In this document: positions 1-11,367 of the stretch, piece by piece
Layout of the letters: each line of letters begins with the position of its first letter
Numbering within the stretch: position 1 is the first letter of the stretch
NCBI GenBank assembly: GCA_010015655.1
Contig: ML976788.1
Coordinates: forward strand, 34,575-98,574
Direction of reading: 5' to 3'
From: Bimuria novae-zelandiae CBS 107.79
Lineage: Eukaryota; Ascomycota; Dothideomycetes; Pleosporales; Didymosphaeriaceae
Length of the DNA stretch: 64,000 bases
Notes under the pieces: model-generated
Database searches by the model: none
Told to the model about the DNA's origin: nothing
What the model saw: the letters and a program-made list of their open reading frames with translations, nothing else
Translations under genes and position numbers: made by a program

Positions 1-2443
1 CGCTATACTATATTAGGCAGCGCTAGGCTCTAACGCTAGTAAGTCTAATATGCCTTAAGTTAAGATTCACCCGCGCAGGATCCCCCCAACGCCTATAACT
101 TATAGTCACCCCCATATTATGGCCTATTAAGTCTGCTAATTAAGTTAATTAAACAGGCATAATTTACTTAATTAACTTAATAACTTTTGCCTCCCTGATT
201 GACTTGATTAACTTGCTATAATCAAGTCAATTAAGTCAAGTTATTAAGTCGACTTGCTTGTTGCCAGCTCTAGGTAGGAGGCGTTGACCTTGCCTACTTT
301 ATTACCTTAACGCTTGCCATGGTTATAAAGCAGCTTAGTCTGCTATCTCTCCCCCTAGTAGTTTGTACAGACTCATACTCACTGTATGAGTGTATTGTCA
401 AGCTAGGAACGACTAAGGAAAAACGACTAATAATTGATATTATGGCCTTACGTCAATTATATAAGAGAAGGGAGTTATTTAAGGTTCAATAGGTAAATAG
501 CTAAGACAACCCTGCCAACGCTATAACAAAAACATTACTAAATAAAGCCCTAAAAACTCTTATTAATACAAACTCGCTGCGTATACGAGTTGACGGATGG
601 GTAACACGCAAGGACCCCACAAACTAGCTCTAATAATAATCACGACAACCACCACAGTTATTACCTTCCGACTTTCGCAAACAGCCTCTCCAGCAAGTGT
701 ACACCTGATCCACACTCATTTTACTATAAAAGAAAAGCTGCCAGTGTCTGCACTGCCTCGCCTTCCGCGCTAAGGGAACTGTGTAACCCAATCATACCCT
801 TGTACCCCCTCACTTCCAGTTAACCTGATACTGTACCGAAACCCCTTCGCCTCCACACCACCTGGTACTCGCTCACATCCACGAGAACTGGAAGGAAGGT
901 ATATAGAACTATTACAGAACACACAGAAAATACAGACACTAGATACCAAAGACAGAGAGTTACTTGTTCATTCCTTGCTACCTGTGAACCGACAGTTAGT
1001 AAGCGAGTCACTCTATCTAGATTCGATCTACTAATCTATATAGCCATGCCACTTAATATAGATTCTCTACACGTGTTGCTTCGTCCTTTCTTACCCTAAG
1101 CGCTAGATCAACCGACTCGCTCTAAGGAGTAAAGCATTATTAGAACTATACAGGAGGCCGCAGACAGCACGATAAAAGGCTACATCTGTCTTGTCCGCGT
1201 TAAACGAAGGTCCCCCGTTATTTTGACCTTTCTATAATTATCACCTTTTGGCCTCGCATATAGGCACGCCGGCCAGAGGTGTTACGTAATTATTTAGGGA
1301 TTAGTCATATAATACGCTACTTAAAAGCCCTGTAGGGCTAAAGACTGGATGGTGAATATATTCTGCACGTATCGCCAATCCTGTTTTCTATTGTATATAA
1401 CCTCAAATATGCAGAGCAGATCAACCTTGCAGTAATAGCTACTCCGTGAACCTTCCCTCCATACTCAGTCACTTGGCCCGTCTCACTGCCGCAGCTAGAT
1501 GCTTGCTCCTCGTGAAATATCCTTGCTTTATCGACTGTTTCCAAGAGACGCCTCCGTGGCCTTACTATTGTGCAGATGCTGCGCCTTGCCCCCTGGCGTT
1601 ATCGGACACGCCGCTGAAGTGAGCGTCTCGTGCGCCTGCTTTTGCCGGAGTAGGTGAGATAAGGCATGACTGCAGCACTAGAACTGGATGAAAGAGGTAT
1701 CGCTGGCATTACTCTGACCTATAGATGGCTACACATACCTCCAGCATAACTTCAGGAGGTGGCTTAAGTTCCACTGCCGCCGAAGCTACTACTTAGCCAT
1801 TAGGGCTCACAGGCTCACGACTCGTGCCCTCTGTTCTAATGCGGGCTCGACGTACCTCGCCACTTCGTCTTAAATGCCTAACCTGGTCAGAAAGGGATGG
1901 AAGCGGCTGGCGCTCATAATTCAACCATTCACGAAGTCGTACAGGCGGATCAAAAATGTAACAGCTTGAACACAGCTCTCTAGTCGCCCTGCTCTTCTAC
2001 TCCCGATGACATACGCCTCAATCCAAGTGCCATAAGGTTTCAGGCGCATAAAGAAATGACAAAGCTCATCGGTATTCTACACCGCTAGTGGAAGGACGTG
2101 GCTGACTATTCTGCAGCTAAGAGTCATCAGCCATCTTTGCAACACCATGCACAAGGGTCCTGGCTAAATCAACTTGCGGCTGGAGCTCCTACCCTCCCAG
2201 GGAGAAGCCCGTAATATTTATGAGCTTATTACCCACACATTACAGGGTTCTTCTCGAAAGCTCTTTCACCAAGGCGCAGTAACAAGCGACGAAGTAGTTA
2301 CCTGCGCAAGCAGGCTATGCATCCGATCAGTAGCTCGACGAAGTACTTATATTCGCCTTATAACCTATACCAAGATCATTCTTCATCAATCCAATTCCCT
2401 CCGAGAAGCACACAATCACCTAGTTCCGTCATCACTTTACACC
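1..2443. other. AT-rich degenerate sequence
   Basis: No supportable gene. The first 700 bases are dense in TA steps and short TTAA/CTTAA runs, as expected after repeat-induced point mutation. Short open frames exist (for example 1338-1544 on the minus strand) but have no recognisable motif, splice signals or continuation. The stretch 1560-2160 has more balanced composition and may be decayed coding sequence, but no frame is convincing. Confidence 0.5.
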
Positions 2444-3004
2444 ATGAAGTTCCCTGAAACTAGTCAAGGGGAGACTCTATCTGCATACATGGCAGCTATA
2501 CCGGAACGAAACCCAGCCTTTGTTCACTGTGGCCCGCTTGACCAGGTAGATATTGGTGCCCGTGTACGAATATTCCTTGGAGGAAGCATCGAGATGGGCA
2601 AAGCCCCCGACTGGCAAGCCGCTTTTGCAGACAAGGTCGCCTACCTCCCCATCGCTGCGTTCAACCCTCGCCGTATCCATTAGGACCCCAACTAGAAGCA
2701 AGATATCAAAGATCAGAACCTTCATTATTAAATGGATTAGGAAATGACAAACCTCAACCAAGTGGATCTCATCATCCTTTACCTTCATCCTGGTACTATA
2801 AGCCCCGTCTCACTGCTTGAACTTGGCCGCTACTCTCAATCCAGAAGGCTCATTGTCTGCTGCCCTCCAGGATACCACCGACGTAGAAATGTCCAGTACC
2901 TATGCTAGAAAGACAACGTTCCTTTATTTAACGATTTTGACGAGCTTGTTAAAGCGGCGATTGCAAGGCTTGAGAATATTATAGGAGAGAATTTGTCGGT
3001 GTGA
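2444..3004 (+). pseudogene. RIP-inactivated nucleoside 2-deoxyribosyltransferase-like gene
   Basis: A single frame of 186 codons starts at ATG 2444 and reads to TGA 3002. It holds the pattern of small nucleoside 2-deoxyribosyltransferase-like proteins: a first strand with a glycine turn (VRIFLGGSIEMGKAPDW, residues 41-57), an FNPRR segment (73-77), then NLNQVDLIILYLHPGT and SPVSLLELGRY, the acidic active-site helix type of the family. These enzymes act on the N-glycosidic bond of nucleosides or related nucleotides; the substrate here is unknown. The frame is broken by stops at codons 80, 84, 96, 99 and 155. Reversing each as TGG to TAG or CAA/CAG to TAA/TAG restores sensible residues (for example RIHWDPNW), which is the RIP signature. 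The family call is from motif memory. The gene is clearly non-functional. Confidence 0.6.
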
Positions 3005-3900
3005 GGACACGCACAGTCTCTCCTAAACGATTTAGGCGAAAGGTTATAGAGATATGGTTAAGATAGCCAGCAGAAATTAATCTATATTCTTTTTTTTGAT
3101 ATAATCACTCGCCAGTAAACTTATATAATAGGGTTATACCTCACCTTTTTTGGAGACTAGAAGATGGGAAGCTTATTAATTACAAGATACAATTAAGCTA
3201 AATCTAGGTAAGTATATATCTAAAAAATCGCAGTGAGCGTAATGTGCTTGTTCCACAATCTCTATTAATAAGGCTGTATTTAAAGCAGGGACCTTAATTT
3301 AGGCTCTTTTTAATCTAAGGTCTGTCTATTTTTTAGTTCCTTCCCCACATTTGTTACATAGTCTTGTTCAGATTGGCTTTGTATGGCTTTATCTAAACTC
3401 ACACTTTTAGCAGAGATAGGATGTGTAATCTAGGCCCTAGAGCTCTTTCTATAGTGCCTTAACACTTACTATTAATCACTATAGATAGCTAGGTTTAAGC
3501 GTGAAGTGGAGGAGCACTTGCTAGAGGCTAGCTTTATACACATATAACTCTAATCTAAATATAATAAAAATCGTAAGACAGTTCTATTAACCCTCTAGTA
3601 AGTAACTTTTTTTGCCTAAATTTATATCCAAACCCGCGCTGGGATTTTTCTACCTATAAAAACATCCTAGTTAGATTTCTTATCCCGGAGAGGCGTCTCA
3701 GATTTGTCTCTCCCACTATTTAAATCTATTTAGAAGCTTAACGTTGCGTCCGCGGCGTATAAATTTGGTTAGGGCAGTAGATGCACTCTTTAAGGTCTCC
3801 CTAATATCTAGGGTGTTAACACTACATTTCTAACACTTTCTGCTCTGTACAGATGGCTGCGGGGCCTTTCTTTTACCCTCGCGGGACGCAAAAATTTGAT
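3005..3900. other. AT-rich intergenic, no gene seen
   Basis: Low-complexity, TA-rich sequence with many stops in every frame. Nothing coding is visible. It separates the dead deoxyribosyltransferase-like gene from the minisatellite. Confidence 0.5.
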
Positions 3901-4206
3901 GTCCCAGGGCTGTATATGTCCCAGGACGAATGTCCCAGGACTGTTTATGTCTCAGGACTGTTTTTGTCCTAAGGCTGATGTCCCAGGACTGTTTGTGTCC
4001 TAGGGCTGATATCCCAGGGCTGTTTATGTCCCAGGACTGTTTTTGTCCCAGGACTAATGTCCCAGGACTGTTTGTGTCCCAGGACTGTTTGTGTCCCAGG
4101 ACTATTTTTGTCCCAGGACTACTTGTGTCCTAGGACTGTTTTTGTCCCAGGACTGCTGTGTCCCAGGATTGCCTGTGTCCCAGGATTGCCTGTGTCCCAG
4201 AGCTGT
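3901..4206. repeat. Minisatellite of GTCCCAGGACTG units
   Basis: About 19 head-to-tail copies of a unit built on TGTCCCAGGACTGTTTG. Unit length alternates mainly between 17 and 14 bp (the short form lacks three bases of the T-rich spacer). Copies differ by single changes such as CCCAGG/CCTAGG and GGACT/GGGCT. The last copies switch to GATTGCC spacers. The open frame through it only reflects the repeat and is not a gene. Confidence 0.9.
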
Positions 4207-4718
4207 CCTAGCTGTATAAAAGACTAAACCCTTGTAAGCGCTAGCGTAAGGATAAATTTAATATATAACGTGCCTAATTATCTTACAAAACCTTTAACGG
4301 CACGTGTAACCTACCTAACTACACTTAATTAATAGAAGCATCTTGCGACCTACACACAGCTCACAGTTCAGCCCACACAGCCAGCAAAAAGAATTTCGCT
4401 GTATATGCCGCTCGTCGGCCGAATCCTGAGCTGCCCCACAACAGGCCTCCATCGTACGAACAGACTGGTAACGACCTCATGCAATAACAAAGATGAAATT
4501 TTGCAAAATAAGTAACTATGTAGATCTGACATTGCCAAAACTTTCGACCGAACTCTATAGAATCATCTAACAGTACGCCGTATTAAGAATAACAACATGT
4601 AGTTTCCAAAAGCAGCAATGGTGGAGCGCTTGCAGTATCTGACACCTGCAAGCACTTAAGGGGAGAAGAAAAGAAGGACCTGGGATATACCCCGGCAAAC
4701 GACCTACAGCCCATAGGC
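4207..4718. other. 3' flank of the metalloprotease gene
   Basis: No gene seen. It begins AT-rich and becomes balanced toward 4600, where it must include the 3' untranslated region of the minus-strand metalloprotease gene. No terminator can be fixed. Confidence 0.4.
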
Positions 4719-7700
4719 CTACTGGGAGACTGGCGGATAGCAACATCCTTGACAATCATCGTCACAGTCCACAGCTTCCACCGAGTAAGAATCATACTCC
4801 GGGTCAGGAATCACAGGAAAGGAATCAGGTTGGCACATGCATTTTCCATCCTTCTTCTTGCACTTATCCATTGGTTTCGATTCGGCGCATTTTGAAGGTT
4901 CGGGCGGCGGCGGGGAACTCGAAGGAGAATTGTTGGCTGTCTGGCTTGCACTGCTGGTAGCAGATTCCTCCTCATCTAGGGGCATATAGCAGCATTCTTC
5001 ACAATCGTCATCACACTGCCCCAGTTCGGTTATCGAGAAACAATCAGAAGTTCCGTCAGGTCCAATGGAACAGCCATTACCCTCGCACCCGCAATGACCA
5101 CCTTCTTTCTTCTTACACTTCAACAGCGTGTACTTGTATCCGGGACATCTTGAAGGTCCGGGCATCGACGGGGAACTCGAAGGAGAACTTTTGGATGACT
5201 GGCCTGCGCTGCTGGTAGTGGAAGCGGAAACGCCTGAACTTGTACCAGTCTTGGAGGCCGACGTCGACGATGATGATGATACTTTTTCTCCAAAACAAGC
5301 GAGGTATTCAGACTCGTCGATCTCTTCGTCATCGGACTTGAAGAGGTCTAGGACACACATGTTCTGCTCAAAGAGAGTCTTGTCTTGTTCATCAATGATG
5401 ACTGTCGCTTCCGGGACCGCAGATGATGTGAGGGTTCTTATCGATGTTACCCCACTACCTGAACATGTCGATCTCGTAAAACATCCTGTTGTAAAAGAGG
5501 TCGTGCGACTGCCAGACACGAAAGCTGTCCCACTGCAGTCTTGGATTGCGGTTGGACTACAAGACCATGTTGTAGCGGTGACCTTGGTGACATCCATTCC
5601 CGAACAGGCCGATGTGGTGCGGCAGGACTGAGACGCCTGAGTTACTGTAGAATTTACGAATTGAGAAACGTCGCAACTGGAGAAGACCGTCTGTCGACAC
5701 GAGCTGCTCGCGCTTGTTGGGGTAGGTGAATTTTCGGGTTCACCGGGCTCCCCGGGCTCCTGAGGCGGCCCAACGACGGGTGGGACAGGCGGAAAGCTGG
5801 TTGGATGCGGGAAGCTCCCGAAGTTGAACCATTTGGGGAGTTTACCATCTTTGACCACAGGAATCTCAATGTTACAAGCAGCGTCTATCACCCCATTCAC
5901 TACGCTGCTTGCTACCTTGAACAAGCCGCCGAGAAGACCACCTCCACTAGGTTTGGGAATCGGCTCGCATTTATCCTTCGGGAGATTGACCTTCACCATA
6001 TCTACTCCGTCGACGTCAATATGCGGGAATATACTGATATCCGTAATCTCAGGTATGTCGACTTCGGTGGCTGTGATCAACTTCTCTATTGAGAAAGCTG
6101 TAGGCAAGACACATCCGTCGAGTAAAGGTTCCACACAGAACGCCGCAACGAGGGTTCCAGGACCTGGGGCAGTAGAAGTTCTACTCCAAAAGGATGAAAT
6201 CAACCCTTCGACATCTCTGGATGACGCCGTTTCTGTTATAGTCGAAGATGGTATGGCGGAAGTTGGAGTGGTTCCTGGTGTGTTGGAGATTGGCACACCT
6301 GTTGTTCCCGACCCCATACCAGTCGATACCGGAGAGGATTCGTTCAGGCTGGACGACCGCGGAGACTGAGAGATAGTTCCGGTTATGGATGTGCTGGCCG
6401 AGCTTATCGAAGTGCTGGCACTTGGCGGCGAACTATCGATACTTGACGATAAAGTCTTTACACTCGATAACGACTTGCTCCCACTCGATGACGACTTGCT
6501 ACCACTTGATAGCGAAGTTTTTCCACTTGACAGTGAAGTTTTCCCACTTGATAGCGAAGTTTTCCCACTTGAAGGTGAAGTGTTATTCGCACTTGACAGC
6601 CAAGTGCTTACACTCGATGTTGAAGTGTCCATACTGGTTATCGAATTGGAAACGCTTGATAGTAGGCTGATAGTGCTTGACAGTAGATCGACAATGCTCG
6701 ATGGCGAAGTGGTGAACGATGAAGCTACGGCCTTCTTGGTAGAGGGCTTAAATGTCGATGATGAATTTTGCGAAGCTGTTGAGCTGATTTGAAAAGAACT
6801 GGTGCTGCCATTGGTGGTGTTCGCGTTATTTGACGTGATTGGCCATGCAAGGCCTGTGCCTAGAGTCGTAGTTGTCGTGATGAATCCGGTTGGCAACCCG
6901 ACGGAAGTCTCTCGTCGCACCAGTGGGTACGGCAGAAGTTCGGAGCTCCTCTCATCTGGCTGGCGCGGAAGTGGCAAAGACTGGTAGGGCTCACTCCTTT
7001 TGAACTTGGGTGGCTCCCAATTCGCATCAACGGGCTCTCTTTTGCCGGATGCCATTTGTTGATTGAAATTCCAACTACCTCCAATTTTGTTTGGGCAACC
7101 GTTGAATTTAACACGATAGGCTCTCTCTTTCAATATGCGAGCAGCTTTCAGAGCAGTTAGCATCGTCCATAGATCTCGAAAGAATATTCAACCTTACCCA
7201 TCCCAAAATATGCTGTTCAATGATAGTGTAAGTGAACGTTCATCAATCCATCTTTGGGTCAGTGTGAGCTAGCTTACTGTATGAATCTATTATGTGTTAA
7301 CCCACGTTTAAATACATCACGAACGCTTGACCTTACCAGCATTGTTCCATCCTTCCCCATCCTTTAACTTCCAAACATTCTTCCATCCATAGCCCTTTTC
7401 TGAGCCCACCTTCACATCAATGGTTTTATACCGATTCGGATATTTTCTATTTACTTCATTAGTAGGCTGCTGTGGATCGTTTGGATCTGTTCTCCATTCA
7501 CGAATAACAACGTGAGTCATCTACATACTCCAGTCAGCGTGGGATGATCCTTTAGTAAGAAACCATTACCTCGTGAAGTAACGTCATCTCGAGAAAGTTC
7601 TTGTACATATCTACGATCGGATGGTCGTCCGGCTCCATCTTGTTTTTGCGCTTGCAAAATGCCGCGAACTTTTCCATTGCATCCTCAGTTTCGATTTTCT

Positions 7701-8717
7701 TGAGATCCCCCAAAGTCTTTTCCTTCCTTTGGTCAAGCTGAGGTATGATCAATTATCCGTTAATTCATGCGTCATCGAAAAAAAAAAAACAACTCACTGC
7801 TCTAAAGAATCTCTTTATGTGATTTATGATCAGTAAATGTTACGCGTACCATAGTCGAAGCGACCTTTAACCAATCTAAGGTGTATGAAAACTCACTGTT
7901 GAGAATTAGCCTAGCAAAATTGGATGGCACAATTAACTCACCCGGACAAAGTTGTACGTACGCGTATTCATTCTCGTAAAGTTTTCCGGGTGCGAAACCC
8001 ATTATCTTCCCGTTGTCATTTAGACAACCATCGTGCTCGTCGCGTTTCAACAGGCCTTCGTAAAGCGAGGCTTCACTACGATACTGGGTGCCATCCGGCA
8101 TAAGTTTCCATCGACTCAAGTCACAATATAATAGCTGCGTCGTTTAGCGATCGAAGTTGCGATAGCATATTTGAAATCATGGGACTCTTACAATACTGCC
8201 TTCACCAATGTCTCTGCGATTATCAGGTAAATCTTTGGGGTCATCCGTGGGATTTTTGAACTGTTCAAAAATATAACCCAAGTTATCTATCCTGAGCATC
8301 AGAATACCGGCGTCATAAAGTTCTGATATTACGTACCTCTCACCACGCTGAACTTATTCATAGTCTCGACCTGGAAGGTATCTCCTCTCTCAAATTTTGC
8401 TTCAAACCCTGTTCCAAAGATTCGCGCAGCCATATCCCTTGTTTCTTTCTCGGGGAATACCCATTGTGCGGCTCCACCGGGCTGAGGTGGTGGAGTGCCT
8501 ATTGCCTCTAGAGCTGCTTCAGCCATCAGGAACGCCTCCTTCATGCCTTTTTTGATCAAGTCTTTTCTGGCTTCTTTTGGTTAGTATCAGATTGCTCTGG
8601 ACGATACAACATTGACATACAATCACAGGAAGCATCCAAATACCATCCGGTTCCATAAGCCAAGGAAGGAAAGAAAGAAAAGTAGACAAGAAAGAAGTGT
8701 ATAGAATAGGGCAGCAT
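4719..8717 (-). CDS. Secreted M35-like zinc metalloprotease with mucin-like tail and two Cys-rich modules (9 exons)
   Basis: Model by eye: complement of exons 8621-8717, 8337-8570, 8192-8286, 7850-8134, 7570-7737, 7337-7520, 7278-7286, 7198-7212, 4719-7144; 3513 nt, 1170 residues. Introns are GT-AG, mostly 49-65 nt; the one between 7737 and 7850 (112 nt) is least certain. The protein starts with a signal peptide (MLPYSIHFFLVYFSFF, cut near residue 22), then a domain like fungal lysine-specific metallo-endopeptidases (deuterolysin-like). HEMTH at 292-296 is the HExxH zinc motif; ADSYTYFGMAA from 354 supplies the likely third ligand, Asp355. An intron falls between HE and MTH, and the ADSYTYF motif is encoded by 9- and 15-nt microexons. 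After the protease comes a long Ser/Thr-rich, probably O-glycosylated region with TSLSSGK repeats, a Cys-containing segment (CRQTVFSSCDVSQF) and two related Cys-rich modules (about 1025-1086 and 1111-1170, ending CDDDCEECCY and CDDDCQGCCY). There are no internal stops. It probably acts in the cell wall or outside the cell; the substrate is unknown. Confidence 0.82.
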
Positions 8718-9900
8718 GGCAGCAACAAGTAACGTTATGGAAGGTGATGATCGATTTTCAAGACAGGTATTCTAGACAATTTGAGGAGGGCTTCAACTGT
8801 GTCACTGAAGCTAGGCCTTTAAGTATACTTTCTACGGCTGGGGTACTCTCCCAACACAGGCTTGAAGGAGCCTCGAATAGAACAAGCCAGATTTGGTTCA
8901 TCACGGCGTCAATGATACCTCCGGATTACTGTCGCATTTCAATTACATGCAAGGCTGTATCGCTGCCGAATGAGCTCTAAAGTTAGTGACCAACGCCGCA
9001 GTTGAATTGCTTCGCCGCAAAGTCGAAACCACGGTGTCGAGGCACAGGACTAGGTTGCCTTACAATGGGCCGGTCAAGAAGCCATGTGTCCTCCACGATG
9101 ATCTCATCTACGGGTTCGATCCTGGACACGCCGTAAAAACGAAACATTCGTATTACGTGCTGGCCACAAGACGTGAGTAAGTTGACATAGGTTCTAGCAT
9201 TCCAAGGTTGGCGCTGGCGCCCACTTACGCCCGCCGGCCGCTTCTAAGTATAGCCCCCAAGGGCACAGTTGAAGGTTTCTGTCATGCACTTCGTAGGGAT
9301 AAGTCATATCAAGGATTAATCCTTCAATTAACAAAACACCGGCGCTATTCCCAGCCGTCAGCACCCCTGTTTCTACATGTGTACCCAGGTACAATACCTC
9401 AAGGGCTTGTTAAAATGTTGAATCGTTGATCTTTTCAATTAACAAGATAGCTCCCTACGTTTATTTGCAAGCGTACGGAACGATATAAGCCGGGGTGCCA
9501 GTACCCAAGGTAGGTAGGACTTGGTGAGAATTACTACATTTCCATGTTAGTACGGGCCAGATACAACCTTCAACTGGAATGCTATTGGTAGCCGGAGTGA
9601 ATACAGCGGCTTGTGTTGATCCCAACGCTTCCTCAATGTGCCAGGTGGAAGCTTGCAGACCATATTTGGCAGTGAGTGAGAAAACGCACGCCCTGTAATG
9701 CTCGGGTGAAATGCAAACCGCCGGCCATCCAATCACGACAGAGGAGAGAACGCACTGACCATGATCAACCACCACCTCCAGCTGTGCCGCACGTCGGAGC
9801 AAGATCCTTTTCACCCAGAACAAGTTCGGCATCCAGCGCTGCGCTTTGTCGGATGCCTGCTCCCTGTGATCGGCGAGGCGCCCATTAGCGTCGGAGCGAA
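8718..9900. other. Intergenic; possible gene remnants, unresolved
   Basis: Composition is like coding DNA but no model holds. A minus-strand frame of 123 codons (9461-9832) and one of 66 (9194-9394) are open, yet have no recognisable motif and no splice sites that join them convincingly. The promoter of the minus-strand metalloprotease should lie just above 8717; its start codon sits in a good context (GCCATG). Confidence 0.4.
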
Positions 9901-9993
9901 CCTGTGCCTCATTTTCTTCTAAATGCCAGCTTGCAAAGAACAGCGAACCTGTGCCTCATTTTTCTAAATGCCAGCTTGCAAAGAACAGCAGAA
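9901..9993. repeat. 46/47-bp tandem duplication
   Basis: Two adjacent copies (9901-9947 and 9948-9993) share CCTGTGCCTCATTTT, then TCTAAATGCCAGCTTGC and AAAGAACAG, differing by a few bases. The block lies just upstream of the LPxEIR gene and puts an open frame in front of its likely start, so it could mislead a start call. Confidence 0.9.
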
Positions 9994-10092
9994 CCTGACA
10001 GGTACCGGCAAGGACGGTCGAGCTTCAGATCCAACACTTTCCGTTTACTTCAATCCATCGAGCTACGCCTAGGGCATTCTTCAACCGAAAAA

Positions 10093-11275
10093 ATGACAAC
10101 AGAAGAGCTCCCCTATGGTCGCGATTATATTCTGAAAAACCGACGATTACACCGACGATTCGCTAAATCCGGTCTCAAATTGCTCCGCAGCGCCTGGAAT
10201 CCCTTTAGACGATTTTATCATCGCGCGAGGTATCCCCCGTACAAACCGCTGAAATTGCGCAGTCGCAGACGATGTTCCCAATCACAAAGCAGACTTTTAA
10301 TGTTGCCTGCTGAGATCCGGTTCATCATCTGGGACTACGTAATGGCTAGTGGTCCCATAGCGTTATATCGAGCGCGAGACAGAATCACATATAACTTAAT
10401 GCCGGAAAATAGCCCACAGAGCGTGATAAACATCACGCCGCAGACGATTCAGAAGGCGGCTGAGAGTAGGACAAATCACAGGGCAAGCAACATGCATAAA
10501 ATGTCGTTGCTTCCTGTACTTCAGACCTGCCAGATGATGTGAGTCGACTCGATGAACTCGCTTGACGCTTCACACCTGCTGACTGCCATCACGAAGATAT
10601 CTGGAAACTCTACATCTTCTGTATCAGACAAATACTTTCGTTGCCCTGCATAATACAATATCGATTGACTTCTGCAAGTCGACTCTTCCTGCACACCTGT
10701 TGCATATAAATTCTTTGCATATCCACTTCCAATTCCGCGAACTATACTCCAATAACGTCGCGGGCGGCTTTAGGGGAGACCCAGACCCCTATAATGAAGG
10801 AACCTTTGCTTTAGTATGCAGGCAGGTCAGCCAATCCATGCCGAACTTGCGAACACTCTCAATCTTCCTGCAAGGGCCATTAATGCAGCCTGACACGTAC
10901 GGGGGTATCGCGCGGTGGCTGGAACACATGCGGGATGAGCTCAAAAAACTGGATTTCATGGCTGTTAGATTTCCACAACTTGCCCTTGATGATTGGGTTC
11001 CGCTTATGCCGCGGGCATACGAACTCGGTCAATGCCGAATGAATACACACCTGATCCCCCTACGCGATCGTTTTTGCGTATTGCAACCACCTATTGCAAA
11101 TGGCCAGCAACCATGGGAAGTAGCAGATTTGGATACTGGGGGTGAGAAAGGTTGGAGGTTGGGGAGTATGTATACGGGTGGTAAAGTCGGATTGGACGCT
11201 ATCGAGACGAGAGACTATGCTTTTTTCACAGAAGCGAAAAATAACGGTGGTGATACAGAGCGACATGAGCTATAG
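10093..11275 (+). CDS. LPxEIR F-box-like (DUF7730-type) protein
   Basis: Two exons, 10093-10538 and 10597-11275, give 374 residues. The 58-nt intron has donor GTGAGT, branch GCTGAC and acceptor AAG. The start is the ATG after CGAAAAA at 10093; the open frame extends further upstream only through the tandem duplication. A basic N-terminus (residues 17-60, many Arg/Lys) is followed by LLMLPAEIRFIIWDYV (68-83), the hallmark of a large fungal family related to F-box proteins. Across the splice junction reads CQMIYLETLHLLYQTNTF, the second conserved block (CRQIYxEaxxLLYxxNtF), which confirms the intron. The rest contains a Leu-rich region (MPNLRTLSIFLQGP). Members of this family are usually of unknown function, possibly protein-protein adaptors. 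There are no stops or RIP signs. It converges with the membrane-protein gene, 92 bp apart. Confidence 0.85.
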
Positions 11276-11367
11276 ACGGTTTACTTGTTTGATTCGGCTT
11301 AGTATTGGACCGCGATGGGAATACGGTGCACTTTTCGTCCCCTCTGTGTGAGCTGTCCGCTGAGGCT

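Noticed and set aside
3901..4206. CRISPR array
   Set aside because: Units are contiguous with no unique spacers, and the genome is eukaryotic.
5128..6792. Long plus-strand frames opposite the protease tail (5128-5631, 5824-6369, 6385-6792)
   Set aside because: They are shadows of the Ser/Thr-rich coding strand; repeats and codon bias keep the other strand open.
4719..7163. An 814-codon single-exon gene starting at ATG 7163
   Set aside because: The ATG lies inside an intron (7145-7197) with a good branch site. Upstream exons give a full secreted metalloprotease in frame.
9461..9832. Minus-strand 123-codon gene
   Set aside because: No motif, no supporting splice structure and an overlapping alternative frame; coding status undecided.
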